Positions 9,281 through 19,548 of a stretch of 64,000 nt of DNA are shown one piece after another. The notes beneath the pieces were generated by a model, which was not told the origin of the DNA, searched no databases, and saw only the letters and a program-made list of their open reading frames with translations. The position numbers and the translations under genes are program-made. Positions within the stretch are counted from its first letter, which is position 1; the number at the start of each line of letters is the position of its first letter. Origin of the DNA: Streptomyces sp. WAC 01529 (lineage in GTDB: Bacteria > Actinomycetota > Actinomycetes > Streptomycetales > Streptomycetaceae); assembly GCF_003945545.1 (NCBI RefSeq), contig NZ_CP029617.1, positions 310,001 through 374,000 on the forward strand, written 5' to 3'.

Positions 9281-9312
9281 CCGCCCCCGGTCGCCTCAGC
9301 GGCCGGGGGCGG
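9281..9312 (+). terminator. Hairpin terminator after pfkA
   Basis: CCGCCCCCGG pairs perfectly with CCGGGGGCGG around a 12-base loop, 21 bases after the pfkA stop. Confidence 0.75.
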
Positions 9313-9367
9313 TTCTACTCTGGTGCGGACACACGTCGCACAATCCGCACGAATCAGGAGCCACTGG

Positions 9368-10318
9368 ATGGATCACAGCGGGCACGGCATGAACATGGAT
9401 CTGCCGCCGTTCACGCTGGGGCGAGGCCTGGAACTCTCCGCCGACCCCTTCTTCCTCATCAGCTGCCTGGTGGCCCTCGCCCTGTACGGGTGGGGCGTGG
9501 CGCGGCTCGTGCGGCGCGGTGACAAGTGGCCGGTGGGCCGCACGGTCTCCTTCGTGCTCGGCGTCCTCACCATCCTGCTCGTGATGTGCACCAAGCTCAA
9601 CGACTACGGCATGGTCATGTTCAGCGTGCACATGGTGCAGCACATGGTGATCAGCATGCTGTCGCCGATCCTGCTGCTGCTCGGCGCGCCGATCACGCTG
9701 GCGCTGCGGGCGCTGCCGGTCGCGGCGCGCGGCCACAAGGGGCCCCGCGAGTGGCTGCTGTGGCTGCTGCACAGCCGGTACATGCGGATCGTCACGCACC
9801 CGGCGTTCACGATCCCGCTCTTCATCGCGAGCCTGTACGGGCTCTACTTCACGCCGCTCTTCGACACGCTGATGGGTTCCAAGGCCGGCCACATCGGCAT
9901 GATGGTGCACTTCCTCGCCGTCGGCCTGGTCTTCTTCTGGCCGATCATGGGCGTCGACCCGGGGCCGCACCGCCCCGGCTATGTGATGCGGATGCTGGAG
10001 CTGTTCGCGGGCATGCCGTTCCACGCGTTCTTCGGGATCGCGCTGATGATGGCGACCCAGCCGATGATCGGCACGTACATGCATCCGCCGGCCTCGCTGG
10101 GCATCGACGCGCTGGCCGATCAGGAGGCGGCGGGCGGCATCGCCTGGGCGTTCAGCGAGATCCCCTCCGTGGTGGTCCTGGTGGCCCTGCTCTTCCAGTG
10201 GCGGCGCTCGGAGGACCGTGAGTCGCGGCGCAAGGACCGGGCCGCGGACCGTGACGGTGACAAGGAGCTGGCGGCGTACAACGCCTATCTGGCCTCACTG
10301 GCCGCACGCGGCCGCTAG
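9368..10318 (+). CDS. Cytochrome c oxidase assembly protein, Caa3_CtaG type
   Basis: An integral membrane protein of the Caa3_CtaG family, linked to copper insertion into cytochrome oxidase. It has 316 residues and about seven hydrophobic segments (for example FFLISCLVALALYGWG, LSPILLLLGAPITLAL, VVVLVALLF). A His/Met-rich N-terminus (MDHSGHGMNMD) and conserved HMVQHM fit copper handling. AGGAG precedes the ATG by nine bases. The C-terminal tail is charged and cytoplasmic. A 52-residue membrane protein follows and probably shares its transcript. The symbol ctaG is avoided because two unrelated families carry it. Confidence 0.88.
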   Translation: MDHSGHGMNMDLPPFTLGRGLELSADPFFLISCLVALALYGWGVARLVRRGDKWPVGRTVSFVLGVLTILLVMCTKLNDYGMVMFSVHMVQHMVISMLSPILLLLGAPITLALRALPVAARGHKGPREWLLWLLHSRYMRIVTHPAFTIPLFIASLYGLYFTPLFDTLMGSKAGHIGMMVHFLAVGLVFFWPIMGVDPGPHRPGYVMRMLELFAGMPFHAFFGIALMMATQPMIGTYMHPPASLGIDALADQEAAGGIAWAFSEIPSVVVLVALLFQWRRSEDRESRRKDRAADRDGDKELAAYNAYLASLAARGR

Positions 10319-10405
10319 CGCCGGAGGGGCTTCGGGGGTGACGATGGTCTTCGGACCGCGGTCCCGGCGTGCGGACGCCGGAGGCTGCCGGGAGGAGGCT
10401 GAGCG

Positions 10406-10564
10406 ATGCCCGGTTCCACGAAGACCATGGGTGGGTTCACCATCGGAGGCCTGGTCATGGTGACGGCCTACTCGGTGGGGCTCGGAAGCAACGGCTGGCT
10501 GTGGTTCGGCTGGGTCGTGCTCGGACTGATCACGCTCGGGATGGTGGTTTCGCGCGCCACGTGA
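10406..10564 (+). CDS. Small 52-residue membrane protein
   Basis: A short gene with a perfect GGAGGAGG ribosome site eight bases before its ATG. The product begins MPGSTKTMGGFTIGGLV and has two hydrophobic segments: residues 9-25, and 31-48 (WLWFGWVVLGLITLGMVV). It lies 87 bases after the CtaG-type gene and ends 16 bases before a hairpin terminator. I do not recognise a named family. Codon usage is typical of the genome. A role beside cytochrome oxidase assembly is a guess from position. Confidence 0.75.
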   Translation: MPGSTKTMGGFTIGGLVMVTAYSVGLGSNGWLWFGWVVLGLITLGMVVSRAT

Positions 10565-10580
10565 GCGGGGTGCCGGTGGT

Positions 10581-10619
10581 GCTGTCGCGCTCCACGGGGG
10601 CGCCGTGCCGCGCGACAGC
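10581..10619. terminator. Bidirectional hairpin terminator
   Basis: GCTGTCGCGC pairs with GCGCGACAGC, and an inner CACGG/CCGTG stem extends it. It lies between the convergent small membrane protein and subtilisin-inhibitor genes. Confidence 0.75.
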
Positions 10620-10643
10620 CGGGTCCGCGTGAGGCCGTCGTCC

Positions 10644-11036
10644 TCAGAACCGGAAGACGTAACCGGTGTCCGCGTCCATCTCGCAGGCGTTCGCGTACGT
10701 CTTGTGCCAGCTGACCGACCGGTTGCGGTGGGTCCCGGTCGCGCTGACGGTGACCGGGTCGTACTGCTTGGTGCACAGGTGCGGGTCGTCGGGGAGCCTG
10801 TCGAAGTTCCCCTTGGCCCGGTCGATCGCCGCGCACGCCTCGGCCGCGTGCGGGTGGGGTCCCATGGGCTCGGGGCGACAGCGCAGCAGGACGCCGCGGA
10901 TCCAGGTGTCCTCGGAGCCCGAGACGGTGAGGATGAGCCCGCGCTTCTTGGGGGTGAGGGCCTCGTCAGCGGCGTGGGCGGGGACGGCCGCGCCGAGGGC
11001 GATCAGGGCGGCGGCTGCGACGGTGAACGGGCGCAT
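10644..11036 (-). CDS. Secreted subtilisin-inhibitor-like (SSI) protein
   Basis: A secreted 130-residue inhibitor of serine proteases. Residues 1-22 are a signal peptide ending AHA. The mature part keeps the four SSI cysteines (53, 68, 88, 118), which form two disulfides in the family. The reactive loop reads C88-T-K90-Q-Y-D-P-V95. Aligned to the classical C-P-M-V-Y-D-P-V loop, this puts lysine at P1, which predicts inhibition of trypsin-like proteases. The C-terminus NACEMDADTGYVFRF is characteristic. GGAGG lies just upstream of the ATG. Confidence 0.92.
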   Translation of the reverse strand: MRPFTVAAAALIALGAAVPAHAADEALTPKKRGLILTVSGSEDTWIRGVLLRCRPEPMGPHPHAAEACAAIDRAKGNFDRLPDDPHLCTKQYDPVTVSATGTHRNRSVSWHKTYANACEMDADTGYVFRF

Positions 11037-11259
11037 GCGAAACCTCCGGAGGGGGTGACGGTGACGTGCTGTGGCGTCGGTCCGTGGCGTCGGGGACGCC
11101 GGGCAGAGGCCAGCGGACCTTCCGCGCGCGGAGCGCGTCGAGCCGCCTCGCCGGTGTGTCGCCCGCCCGGCGGTGCGCAAGGGCCCGAACGGCCTCTCGC
11201 GTCCGCGTCGCCGATTGGCTACTGTGCGTCGGCACCTGGATCAGGGGAAGGCGGCCGCC

Positions 11260-12054
11260 ATGTTCTATCTACTGCTCAAGTACGTGCTCCTCGGCCCACT
11301 GCTCCGGCTGATGTTCCGGCCCAGAATCGAGGGTCTTGAACACGTGCCCGAGTCGGGCGCCGCGATCGTCGCGGGCAACCATCTGTCGTTCTCCGATCAT
11401 TTCCTGATGCCGGCGATCATCAAGCGCCGCATCACCTTCCTCGCGAAGGCCGAGTACTTCACGGGGCCCGGGCTCAAGGGCCGGCTGACCGCCGCCTTCT
11501 TCCGCAGCGCGGGGCAGATCCCGGTGGACCGCTCGGGCAAGGAGGCGGGCCAGGCCGCGATCCGCGAGGGCCTCGGCGTCCTGCGCAAGGGCGAACTGCT
11601 CGGCATCTACCCGGAGGGCACGCGCTCGCACGACGGGCGGCTGTACAAGGGCAAGGTGGGCGTCGCGGCGATGGCGCTCAAGGCGGAGGTCCCGGTGATC
11701 CCCTGCGCGATGATCGGCACCTTCGAGGCGCAGCCGCCGGGCCAGAAGATGCCGAACTTCCGGCGCGTGACGATCCGCTTCGGCGAGCCCCTCGACTTCT
11801 CCCGCTATGTCGGCATGGACAACGAGAAGGCGGTCCTGCGGGCCGTCACCGACGAGATCATGTACGCGATCCTCGGGCTCTCCGGGCAGGAGTACGTCGA
11901 CAAGTACGCGGCCGTCGTGAAGGCGGAGGAGGCCGAGCGCCAGGGCGCGGCGGGACGGTCCGGACCGTGGCGTTCCCGAACTATGATCGCGAAGTCGATC
12001 TCTTCGACGACTGAGCGGAAGGCGCCTGATCGGCGCGACGGGAGGGCCAAGTGA
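11260..12054 (+). CDS. 1-acyl-sn-glycerol-3-phosphate acyltransferase family protein
   Basis: A membrane-associated acyltransferase (PlsC family) that acylates lysophosphatidate or a related lysolipid. The protein has 264 residues. Motif I is NHLSFSDHF (the H-x4-D catalytic pair), QIPVDRSGK is motif II, and IYPEGTRSHDG is motif III. A hydrophobic N-terminus (MFYLLLKYVLLGPLLRLMF) anchors it. GGGGAAGG precedes the ATG. The stop overlaps the GTG of the next gene by four bases, so the two are translationally coupled. The exact lipid substrate is unknown. Confidence 0.88.
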   Translation: MFYLLLKYVLLGPLLRLMFRPRIEGLEHVPESGAAIVAGNHLSFSDHFLMPAIIKRRITFLAKAEYFTGPGLKGRLTAAFFRSAGQIPVDRSGKEAGQAAIREGLGVLRKGELLGIYPEGTRSHDGRLYKGKVGVAAMALKAEVPVIPCAMIGTFEAQPPGQKMPNFRRVTIRFGEPLDFSRYVGMDNEKAVLRAVTDEIMYAILGLSGQEYVDKYAAVVKAEEAERQGAAGRSGPWRSRTMIAKSISSTTERKAPDRRDGRAK

Positions 12055-12539
12055 GCGAAGAGCACGCCCAGTACACCAAGTTGGTGGGACTGCTGGATGA
12101 GCGCGGGGCGGCGTACCGGGTCATCGAGCATGAGCCGCAGGGCGCCACGGAAGCGGTGAGCGCGCTGCGCGGCAACACCTTGGAGCAGGCGGCCAAGTGC
12201 ATCGTGGTGATGGTGAAGATCGGCAAGAAGACGAAGCGGTACGTCCTCGCCGTGGTGCCGGGTGACCGGCGCGTCGATCTGAACGCGCTCAAGGCGCTGC
12301 TCGGCGGGACGTACGCCGGGTTCGCGACGCAGGAGGTGGCGGAGCGGCTCTCGGGGAGCGTGAGCGGGACCATCCTGCCGTTCTCGTTCGACCCGGAGCT
12401 GGAACTCGTCGTGGATCCGGCCCTGTTGGAGCACGAGGAGATCTTCTTCAACGCGGCGCGGCTGGACCGGTCGCTTGCGCTGCGGACGGCGGACTACCGG
12501 GAGATCGCCCGGCCTCGGACCGAGGCGATCTCCCAGTAG
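12051..12539 (+). CDS. YbaK/EbsC family aminoacyl-tRNA deacylase
   Basis: A 162-residue stand-alone editing-domain protein of the YbaK/ProX type, which hydrolyses mischarged aminoacyl-tRNA such as Cys-tRNA(Pro). The conserved lysine lies in TLEQAAKCIVVMVKI, and GDRRVDLNALKALLGG and GTILPFSF are typical. The GTG start overlaps the previous stop (GTGA) and has GGGAGGG upstream. It is convergent with tap, with 18 bases between the stops. Confidence 0.85.
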   Translation: MSEEHAQYTKLVGLLDERGAAYRVIEHEPQGATEAVSALRGNTLEQAAKCIVVMVKIGKKTKRYVLAVVPGDRRVDLNALKALLGGTYAGFATQEVAERLSGSVSGTILPFSFDPELELVVDPALLEHEEIFFNAARLDRSLALRTADYREIARPRTEAISQ

Positions 12540-12557
12540 CGGGGGGCCGAGGGGCCG

Positions 12558-14207
12558 TTACGGCTTCGGCGTGGCGTGCGGGGCGCACGTCACGTCGGAG
12601 GCGTCCAGCTTCCCGGTCAACAGGTAGGCGTCGACGCGGTCGTTGAGGCACGGGTTGGGGATGTTGGTGATCCCGTGCGAACCGGCGTCCTCCTCGGTGA
12701 CCAGGCGCGATCCCTTGAGGCGCTTGTGCAGTTCGACGGCGCCGGGGTAGGGCGTGGCGGCGTCACGGGCGGACTGGACGAGCAGCGTGGGCGGCAGTCC
12801 CTTGCGGCTCTCGATCTCCAGCGGGCGCTGCTGCTTGCTCGACCAGGTCGCGCAGGGCAGGTTCATCCAGGCGTTGCCCCAGGTGAAGAAGGGGCTCGTC
12901 CGGTGGATGCGGGTGTTGTCGCGGTCCCACTTGCGCCAGCTGCGCGGCCACTTGGCGTCGGCGCACTCGACGGCGGTGTAGACGGCGTTGCCGTTCTCCT
13001 GGGCTGCGTTGCCCGCCTTGTCGTCCATGTCGGGGCTCGCCGCCTCGATGAGGGGCCCCGGGTCACCGGCGACGTACTTGCTCCAGTGGGTGGCGATCTG
13101 GACCCAGTAGGAGTCGTAGTAGGGCGCGTTCTGGAAGTACGAGTGGAGTTCGGCCGGGCCGACGACGCCGCCCAGGGGCTGCTTCTTCGCGGTGGCGCGC
13201 AGCTTGTCCCACTGGGCGCGGACCTCGCCGTAGGTGTCGCCGAGGTGGAAGACGGCGTCGTTCTTCGCGACCCACGTCATCCAGTCGATGAGGCGCTTCT
13301 CGAAGGCGACGTCCTGGTCGAGGTTGACCTCGTACCAGATCTTGTCGGTGCGGGGGTTGACCACGGAGTCGAAGACCATACGGCGTACGTGGGCCGGGAA
13401 GAGGGTGCTGTAGACCGCGCCCAGGTAGGTGCCGTAGGAGACGCCGAGGAAGTTCAGCTTCCTCTCGCCGAGTGCCGCGCGGATGACGTCCAGGTCGCGG
13501 GCGGTGTTCGGCGTGGTCATGTGCGGCAGGAGTGCGCCGCTGCGCTCCTGGCAGCCGTCCGCGTACTCGGCGGCGAGCTTGCGCTGGACGCGCTTGTCGG
13601 CCTCGCTGTCGGGGATCGGGTCGAGCTTGGGCGCCTTCACGAACTCCTGCGGGTCGACGCAGGAGACGGGGGCCGAGTGGCCGACGCCGCGCGGCTCGAA
13701 GCCCACGAAGTCGTATGCCTTCGCGGTCTTCTCCCACAGCTTGTTCTTGGTGACGACGCGGCGCGGGAAGCGCAGGCCGGAGGCGCCGGGTCCGCCCGGG
13801 TTGTAGACGAGGGCGCCCTGGCGCTCGTCCTTGGTGCCGGTGTTGCCGATGCGGTCGACGGCGAGCTTGATCTTCTTGCCGTCGGGCCGCGCGTAGTCGA
13901 GGGGGACGGTGACCCAGCCGCACTGGATGGGCTTCTCCAGGCCCCAGTCGGCCGGGCAGTCCTTCCACTCGATGCCGGCCTTGGCGGCGCGCCGGGCGGC
14001 GAGCGCGACGCCGCGGGCCTCGCGGTCCTTGCCGGAGTGGGCACGCACGCCGGCCTCCGCACCTGCCCCCGTGCCGGCCTTCTCCCCCGCCTCCGTGCCG
14101 GCGCTCGCCGTCGGGGCGGCCATCGCCCCCGCTATGAGCGTCGCCGCGACGAGCGTGCCCGCCGAACCGAGCACCGCCGTCCGCCTGGTCCCTCGGGTCC
14201 GTCTCAA
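12558..14207 (-). CDS. tap: Secreted tripeptidyl aminopeptidase (alpha/beta hydrolase)
   Basis: An extracellular serine peptidase that removes tripeptides from free N-termini, of the Streptomyces Tap/SlpD/SlpE family. It is 549 residues from a TTG at 14207. That start is preferred over the ATG at 14225 because GGGAGG sits six bases before the TTG. It also yields a clean signal peptide (RRTRGTRR, then hydrophobic, ending TASA). The nucleophile is the Ser of GVSYGTYLGA (about residue 257), NPGGPGASG forms the oxyanion hole, and the Asp and His lie in SARDAATPYPG and DAGSHGI. It lies beside the urease cluster, as I recall from S. coelicolor. Confidence 0.92.
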   Translation of the reverse strand: MRRTRGTRRTAVLGSAGTLVAATLIAGAMAAPTASAGTEAGEKAGTGAGAEAGVRAHSGKDREARGVALAARRAAKAGIEWKDCPADWGLEKPIQCGWVTVPLDYARPDGKKIKLAVDRIGNTGTKDERQGALVYNPGGPGASGLRFPRRVVTKNKLWEKTAKAYDFVGFEPRGVGHSAPVSCVDPQEFVKAPKLDPIPDSEADKRVQRKLAAEYADGCQERSGALLPHMTTPNTARDLDVIRAALGERKLNFLGVSYGTYLGAVYSTLFPAHVRRMVFDSVVNPRTDKIWYEVNLDQDVAFEKRLIDWMTWVAKNDAVFHLGDTYGEVRAQWDKLRATAKKQPLGGVVGPAELHSYFQNAPYYDSYWVQIATHWSKYVAGDPGPLIEAASPDMDDKAGNAAQENGNAVYTAVECADAKWPRSWRKWDRDNTRIHRTSPFFTWGNAWMNLPCATWSSKQQRPLEIESRKGLPPTLLVQSARDAATPYPGAVELHKRLKGSRLVTEEDAGSHGITNIPNPCLNDRVDAYLLTGKLDASDVTCAPHATPKP

Positions 14208-14336
14208 GTGGGGCCTCCCGCACATCGATTCGAGCAGATTCGATCAGTACGGGGGATCCTTGCGTCTGTAGGGTCCCTGACAACAGGCGGGGCGCTTTTT
14301 CTTTACCGATCCGATAAACGGTGCGCTCCGCACCGC

Positions 14337-14786
14337 TCAACGGCCTTGTGCCGAGTCCTCGCCGGAGGAGGGGTCGGCGGTGTCATCGTTCAGGGCCTGG
14401 ATGGTGCCGTGGACCAGGAGCGCCACGAAGGTCGCCAGCGCGAGGCAGGTCGCGCCCAGAGCGGTGCCTCCCGCACGGGTGGGGTCGGAGTCCGTCTGGC
14501 CGAGCCCGACGACCGGGGCCAGGGCCGCGTCCAGCGCGGCGGCGAAGTCGCGGTCCGCCAGGACCGCGGCGTCCAACTCGTCGCGCAGCCCCGCGAGGGC
14601 GGCCGGGTCGGTGGGCCGCGCGGACACCGCCGCCAGGGCCGCCGCTCCCGACGGCGTGCCGCCGAGCCGCTTCCGTACGAGGTCCAGGACGCCTTGCCGG
14701 GCGGCGGTGGCCGCCGCGGTCCGGGGGTCCGAGGCGGGCTCCGTCACCACCCGCACGGCCTGTGACACCAACTCCGTCAGTTCCAT
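14337..14786 (-). CDS. Hypothetical protein with a C-terminal membrane segment
   Basis: I do not recognise this 149-residue protein. It is Ala-rich and mostly helical, with a hydrophobic stretch near the C-terminus (ALGATCLALATFVALLVHG) followed by an acidic tail (NDDTADPSSGEDSAQGR). That suggests a tail-anchored membrane protein with a cytoplasmic helical domain. The ATG at 14786 is chosen because GGGGGAG lies six bases upstream. An ATG at 14798 is possible but lacks a site. It stands between tap and ureD in the same direction, without obvious link to either. Confidence 0.6.
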   Translation of the reverse strand: MELTELVSQAVRVVTEPASDPRTAAATAARQGVLDLVRKRLGGTPSGAAALAAVSARPTDPAALAGLRDELDAAVLADRDFAAALDAALAPVVGLGQTDSDPTRAGGTALGATCLALATFVALLVHGTIQALNDDTADPSSGEDSAQGR

Positions 14787-14864
14787 CGGCTCCCCCATGA
14801 GTCTGCTAGGTACATCCCGAGGAGGGCGGAGGCCCAAACGGTTCGGCCCCTCGCGATGAGCGGT

Positions 14865-15658
14865 TCAGGTCAAGTCGCGCAAGGCCTCATCCAGCATGCG
14901 GCGTACCCGTAGCGCGTCCGGAGCGACGACGGTGACCAGAACGCCGGGCCCGGCCAAGGGGGTGAGCGCGCCCCACTCCCCCAGTGGCGCGGCTTGCGGC
15001 TTGTGGCGCTCGAACTCCGGTCGTACGACGATGAGTTGACCGAGTGCACCATACCCCGCGAGCACGGCGGGGCCGTCCCAGCCGCCGGGGGCGCCGGGTC
15101 CGCACGACAACTCCTGGTCGAGCAGCGGCGCCTGCGCGTAGCGCACGGTGAGACGGCTGGTCAGGCGGCCTGGGGCTTCGCCGGTGCGGCCGAGCACCTG
15201 CTCCTCGCGCAGCACCAGGCGGCCTCCCGCGGCGACCTCCGCGCGCGTCGTGACCCGCAGGTCGCTGTCGCACACCGAGATCAACTGCTCGGGCAGCCAG
15301 TGCAGTTCGGCGCCCTCGGCGACGGTGAGGCGTACGTCGTAGCGTGCCGTCTCCCTGGCCTGGCCGGGCAGTGCGAGGGTCGCCGCCGCGGAGCCGATGC
15401 GCAGGGCAGCGCCTTCGCGTGCGGCGACCTCGACCGTGAGGTGGTCGCCGCCGAGGGGGCCACTCATCGCGCCGACCAGCGTGACGCGCGCCGCCGGCCC
15501 GGTCGAGCGGGTGCGGCGCAGCGCGAGAGGCCCTTCGCCGTCGAGTACGGGCAGGGCGGTGCCGCCGCGCCCGTCGGCGCACGCCACGGCGCGGGCGGTG
15601 GCCCGAAGGCCCGCGCCGCTTCCCGGCCGCGTACGGCCGCGGGGGGCGAGGTCGACAG

Positions 15659-15662
<4 letters not shown>
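14865..15662 (-). CDS. ureD: Urease accessory protein UreD
   Basis: Part of the UreD-UreF-UreG complex that delivers nickel to apo-urease. The protein has 265 residues with the UreD beta-sandwich pattern ([50 protein letters not shown]). The start is a GTG overlapping the ureG stop by four bases, showing translational coupling. It is the last gene of the leftward urease operon. Confidence 0.93.
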
Positions 15663-16342
<680 letters not shown>

Positions 16343-16372
16343 AAGGGCTCCAATGATGATCCGGGTCGAGTC

Positions 16373-16440
16373 AGCCCGTCCGGCGTTTGAGGACGAGGCC
16401 GTTCAGGCCGATAGGGGGTCTCGGGGGCGAAGCCCCCAGG
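16373..16440. repeat. Dispersed Streptomyces intergenic repeat with hairpin
   Basis: This 68-base element sits in the ureG-ureF gap. It contains CCCGTCCGGCGTTTGAGGAC and ends with a GGGGGC-GAA-GCCCCC hairpin (16423-16437). I recognise the pattern as one that recurs between genes in many Streptomyces genomes. It may act as an attenuator inside the operon. Confidence 0.65.
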
Positions 16441-16465
16441 TCGGGTACGGAAAGTCGGCGCGCCG

Positions 16466-17140
16466 CTAAGAGGCGAACAACCGCACGGGCCACGCCGCAT
16501 GCGCCTCCGCACCGATCTCCAGCAGCGGAGCCGAGGCCGCGGGCAGCGCCTCCGGGCCCTCCTCGGCGGCGCGTCTCGCCGCCGCCACCGCCTCCCGTGC
16601 GACCCGGTCGAGATCGGGGACGAGTCGCGCGAGGACCGCCGTGGCGTCGAAGGGGTCGAGGCTCAGCAGCCGCACGGTGGCGGTCGCCGGGCCACTGATC
16701 CCTTCGTACGCCGAGCAGTACGCGGCGTCTTCGGCCGCGAGCCCGGCGGCGCGGGCGGTGAGGCCGAGGACGACCGGCTGGTGGGCGCCCTTGGGGAACC
16801 GCCGGGCCAGCGCGTCGAGTTCGGGGTGCGGCCAGGTGGCGCGGGCGGCCCGCATCATCTGCCGCCCGAGCCGGCGCGCCGCGATCCGCAGGGCGGGCGA
16901 GGGGGTGCGGGCATCGGCCGCCTCGTCCAGGGCGGCGGGGTCGACGCCGAGGGCGGCCGCCGCCGCGAGGGCGGCCGCCACCAGGCCGCTGGTGTGCAGC
17001 CGCCCCCGGCAGAAGGCCTCCAGGCTCGCGGCCCCGGTGACACGGCCCGCCTTGACGGCCGCTTCGGCGCCGCCGGAGTGGGCGTGCCCACCGGCGGGGA
17101 AGCGGCCGTCTGCCAGGACGAGGAGTGCTGCGCGTGACAT
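16466..17140 (-). CDS. ureF: Urease accessory protein UreF
   Basis: The helical UreF subunit, which acts as a GTPase-activating or gating partner of UreG during urease maturation. The protein has 224 residues. The start is the ATG at 17140 (MSRAALLVLADGRFPAGGHA), matching the family N-terminus LADGRFPxGGHxHSGG. YEGISGPATATVRLLSLDP near residue 160 is also typical. The ribosome site is weak. It lies 29 bases after ureC in the operon. No ureE is present. Confidence 0.92.
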   Translation of the reverse strand: MSRAALLVLADGRFPAGGHAHSGGAEAAVKAGRVTGAASLEAFCRGRLHTSGLVAAALAAAAALGVDPAALDEAADARTPSPALRIAARRLGRQMMRAARATWPHPELDALARRFPKGAHQPVVLGLTARAAGLAAEDAAYCSAYEGISGPATATVRLLSLDPFDATAVLARLVPDLDRVAREAVAAARRAAEEGPEALPAASAPLLEIGAEAHAAWPVRLFAS

Positions 17141-17169
17141 GTGATCGTCGCCAGGGGTCTTCGGGGCCG

Positions 17170-18891
17170 TCAGAAGAGGAAGTACCGCTGGGCGAGCGGC
17201 AGTTGGGAGGCGGGTGACGGCTCGACGAGTTCGCCGTCGATGGTGACGGCGAAGCTGTCGGGGGCGACCTCGACGCGGGGCAGCGCGTCGTTCTCGCGCA
17301 TGTCCGCCTTGGTGCGGCCGCGGGTGGAGCGGATGGCCATGAAGGGCTTGTCCAGGCCGAGGCGTTCGGGAAGGCCGTCGTCCAGGGCCGAGTGGGTGAC
17401 GAAGTTGACCGAGTTGAGGGCGGGGGCCTTGCCGTGCGCGCCGAACATGCGGCGCGGCAGGACCGGCTGCGGGGTGGGGATGGACGCGTTGGCGTCGCCC
17501 ATCTGCGCGTACGCGATCTGTCCGCCCTTGAGGACGAGCTGCGGCTTGACGCCGAAGAACGCCGGGTCCCACAGCACGAGGTCGGCGAGCTTGCCGCTCT
17601 CGACCGAGCCGAGTTCGTGGTCGATGCCCTGCGCGACGGCGGCGTTGATCGTGTACTTGGCGACATAGCGACGTGCGCGACGGTTGTCGGCGCGGGTGTC
17701 GCCGGGCAGGAGGCCGCGGCGCCGCTTCATCACGTGCGCGGTCTGCCAGGTGCGCATGATGACCTCGCCGACGCGCCCCATCGCCTGGGAGTCGGAGGAC
17801 ATGATCGAGATGGCGCCGAGGTCGTGGAGGATGTCCTCCGCGCCGATGGTGGTGGGCCGGATGCGGGACTCGGCGAAGGCCAGGTCCTCGGGGACGGCCG
17901 GGTTGAGGTGGTGGCAGACCATCAGCATGTCGAGGTGTTCCTCGACGGTGTTGACGGTGTGCGGCCGGGTCGGGTTGGTCGAGCTGGGCAGCATGTTCGG
18001 CAGCGAGACCGCGGTGATCATGTCGGGGGCGTGTCCGCCGCCCGCGCCCTCGACGTGGAAGGCGTGCAGGGTGCGGCCCGCGACCGCGTCGAAGGTGGCG
18101 TCGATGAAGCCCGCCTCGTTCAACGTGTCGGTGTGGACGGCGAGTTGGGCGCCGGTCTCCTCGCAGACGTTCAGACAGGCGTCGATGGCGGCGGGCGTCG
18201 CGCCCCAGTCCTCGTGGATCTTGAAGCTGACGGCGCCGGCGCGGAGCTGGGCGTGCATGGAGTCGGCGTTGACGGTGTTGCCCTTGCCGAGGAAGCCGAT
18301 GTTGACCGGGCTGGACTCCATGGCGGCGAACATCCGCGCCAAGTGCCAGGCGCCCGGGGTGATCGTGGTCGCCTTGCTGCCCTCGGCGGGGCCCGTGCCG
18401 CCGCCGAAGAGCGTGGTGACGCCGGAGGCGAGCGCCTCGTCGACGATGGTCGGCGAGATGAAGTGGATGTGGGTGTCGATGCCCCCGGCGGTGAGGATCT
18501 TGCCGTTGCCCGCGATGACCTCGGTCTCCGGGCCGATGACGAGGTCGGGGTGGACGCCGTCCATCGTGTCGGGGTTGCCGGACTTGCCGATGCCGGTGAT
18601 GCGGCCGTCCCGGACGCCGATGTCGGCCTTGACGATCCCCCAGTGGTCGATGATCACCGCGCCCGTGATGACGGTGTCCGGGGCTCCTTCGGCGCGGGTG
18701 GTGCGGGACTGGCCCATCGACTCGCGGATGACCTTGCCGCCGCCGAACACCGACTCGTCGCCGGACCGGCCGGGGCCGCCCGAGCGGTCCTCCTCGATCT
18801 CGACGAGCAGATCGGTGTCGGCGAGCCGGATCCGGTCGCCGGTCGTGGGGCCGAACAGGTCGGCGTAGGCGGCGCGGGACAGCTCAGGCAT
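17170..18891 (-). CDS. ureC: Urease subunit alpha
   Basis: The catalytic subunit of urease, hydrolysing urea to ammonia and carbamate. The protein has 573 residues, normal for the family. Nickel ligands are visible in [12 protein letters not shown], and the carbamylated lysine in [24 protein letters not shown] supplies further His residues. The active-site flap MVCHHLNP holds the conserved Cys-His pair. The true start is [14 protein letters not shown] at 18891, with GGAGGT upstream. The open frame continues further but crosses ureB. It overlaps ureB by eight bases. Confidence 0.98.
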   Translation of the reverse strand: MPELSRAAYADLFGPTTGDRIRLADTDLLVEIEEDRSGGPGRSGDESVFGGGKVIRESMGQSRTTRAEGAPDTVITGAVIIDHWGIVKADIGVRDGRITGIGKSGNPDTMDGVHPDLVIGPETEVIAGNGKILTAGGIDTHIHFISPTIVDEALASGVTTLFGGGTGPAEGSKATTITPGAWHLARMFAAMESSPVNIGFLGKGNTVNADSMHAQLRAGAVSFKIHEDWGATPAAIDACLNVCEETGAQLAVHTDTLNEAGFIDATFDAVAGRTLHAFHVEGAGGGHAPDMITAVSLPNMLPSSTNPTRPHTVNTVEEHLDMLMVCHHLNPAVPEDLAFAESRIRPTTIGAEDILHDLGAISIMSSDSQAMGRVGEVIMRTWQTAHVMKRRRGLLPGDTRADNRRARRYVAKYTINAAVAQGIDHELGSVESGKLADLVLWDPAFFGVKPQLVLKGGQIAYAQMGDANASIPTPQPVLPRRMFGAHGKAPALNSVNFVTHSALDDGLPERLGLDKPFMAIRSTRGRTKADMRENDALPRVEVAPDSFAVTIDGELVEPSPASQLPLAQRYFLF

Positions 18892-19228
18892 CGAGGGCAC
18901 CTCCGGTCTCGCCGCGCAGGCCGGGCACGATGCGCTTGCCTGCCAGCGGGACGAGTTCGACGTCGACGGGGATTCCGGGCTCGAAGCGCACGGCTGTCCC
19001 CGCGGCGATGTTGAGCCGCTTCCCGTGCGCGGCGCCGCGGTCGAAGTCCAGACCCGGGTTGGCCTCGGCGAAGTGGTAGTGGGAGCCGACCTGGACGGGG
19101 CGGTCGGCGGCGTTGAGGACCATGAGGCGGGTGACCTCGCGGCCCTCGTTGAAGGGGACGGGCTCGTCCGCGAAGAGGATCTCCCCGGGGACGAGGCCGT
19201 GGCCCGTGCCGTGCGTCGCGGCATGCAT
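18884..19228 (-). CDS. ureB: Urease subunit beta
   Basis: The structural beta subunit of urease, 114 residues. [20 protein letters not shown] and the family signature [19 protein letters not shown] are clear, as is GTAVRFEPG. It lies 17 bases after ureA and overlaps the ureC start by eight bases. The three structural subunits are separate genes, as is usual in actinobacteria. Confidence 0.97.
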   Translation of the reverse strand: MHAATHGTGHGLVPGEILFADEPVPFNEGREVTRLMVLNAADRPVQVGSHYHFAEANPGLDFDRGAAHGKRLNIAAGTAVRFEPGIPVDVELVPLAGKRIVPGLRGETGGALDA

Positions 19229-19245
19229 GAGGCGCGCGACCCCCG

Positions 19246-19548
<303 letters not shown>

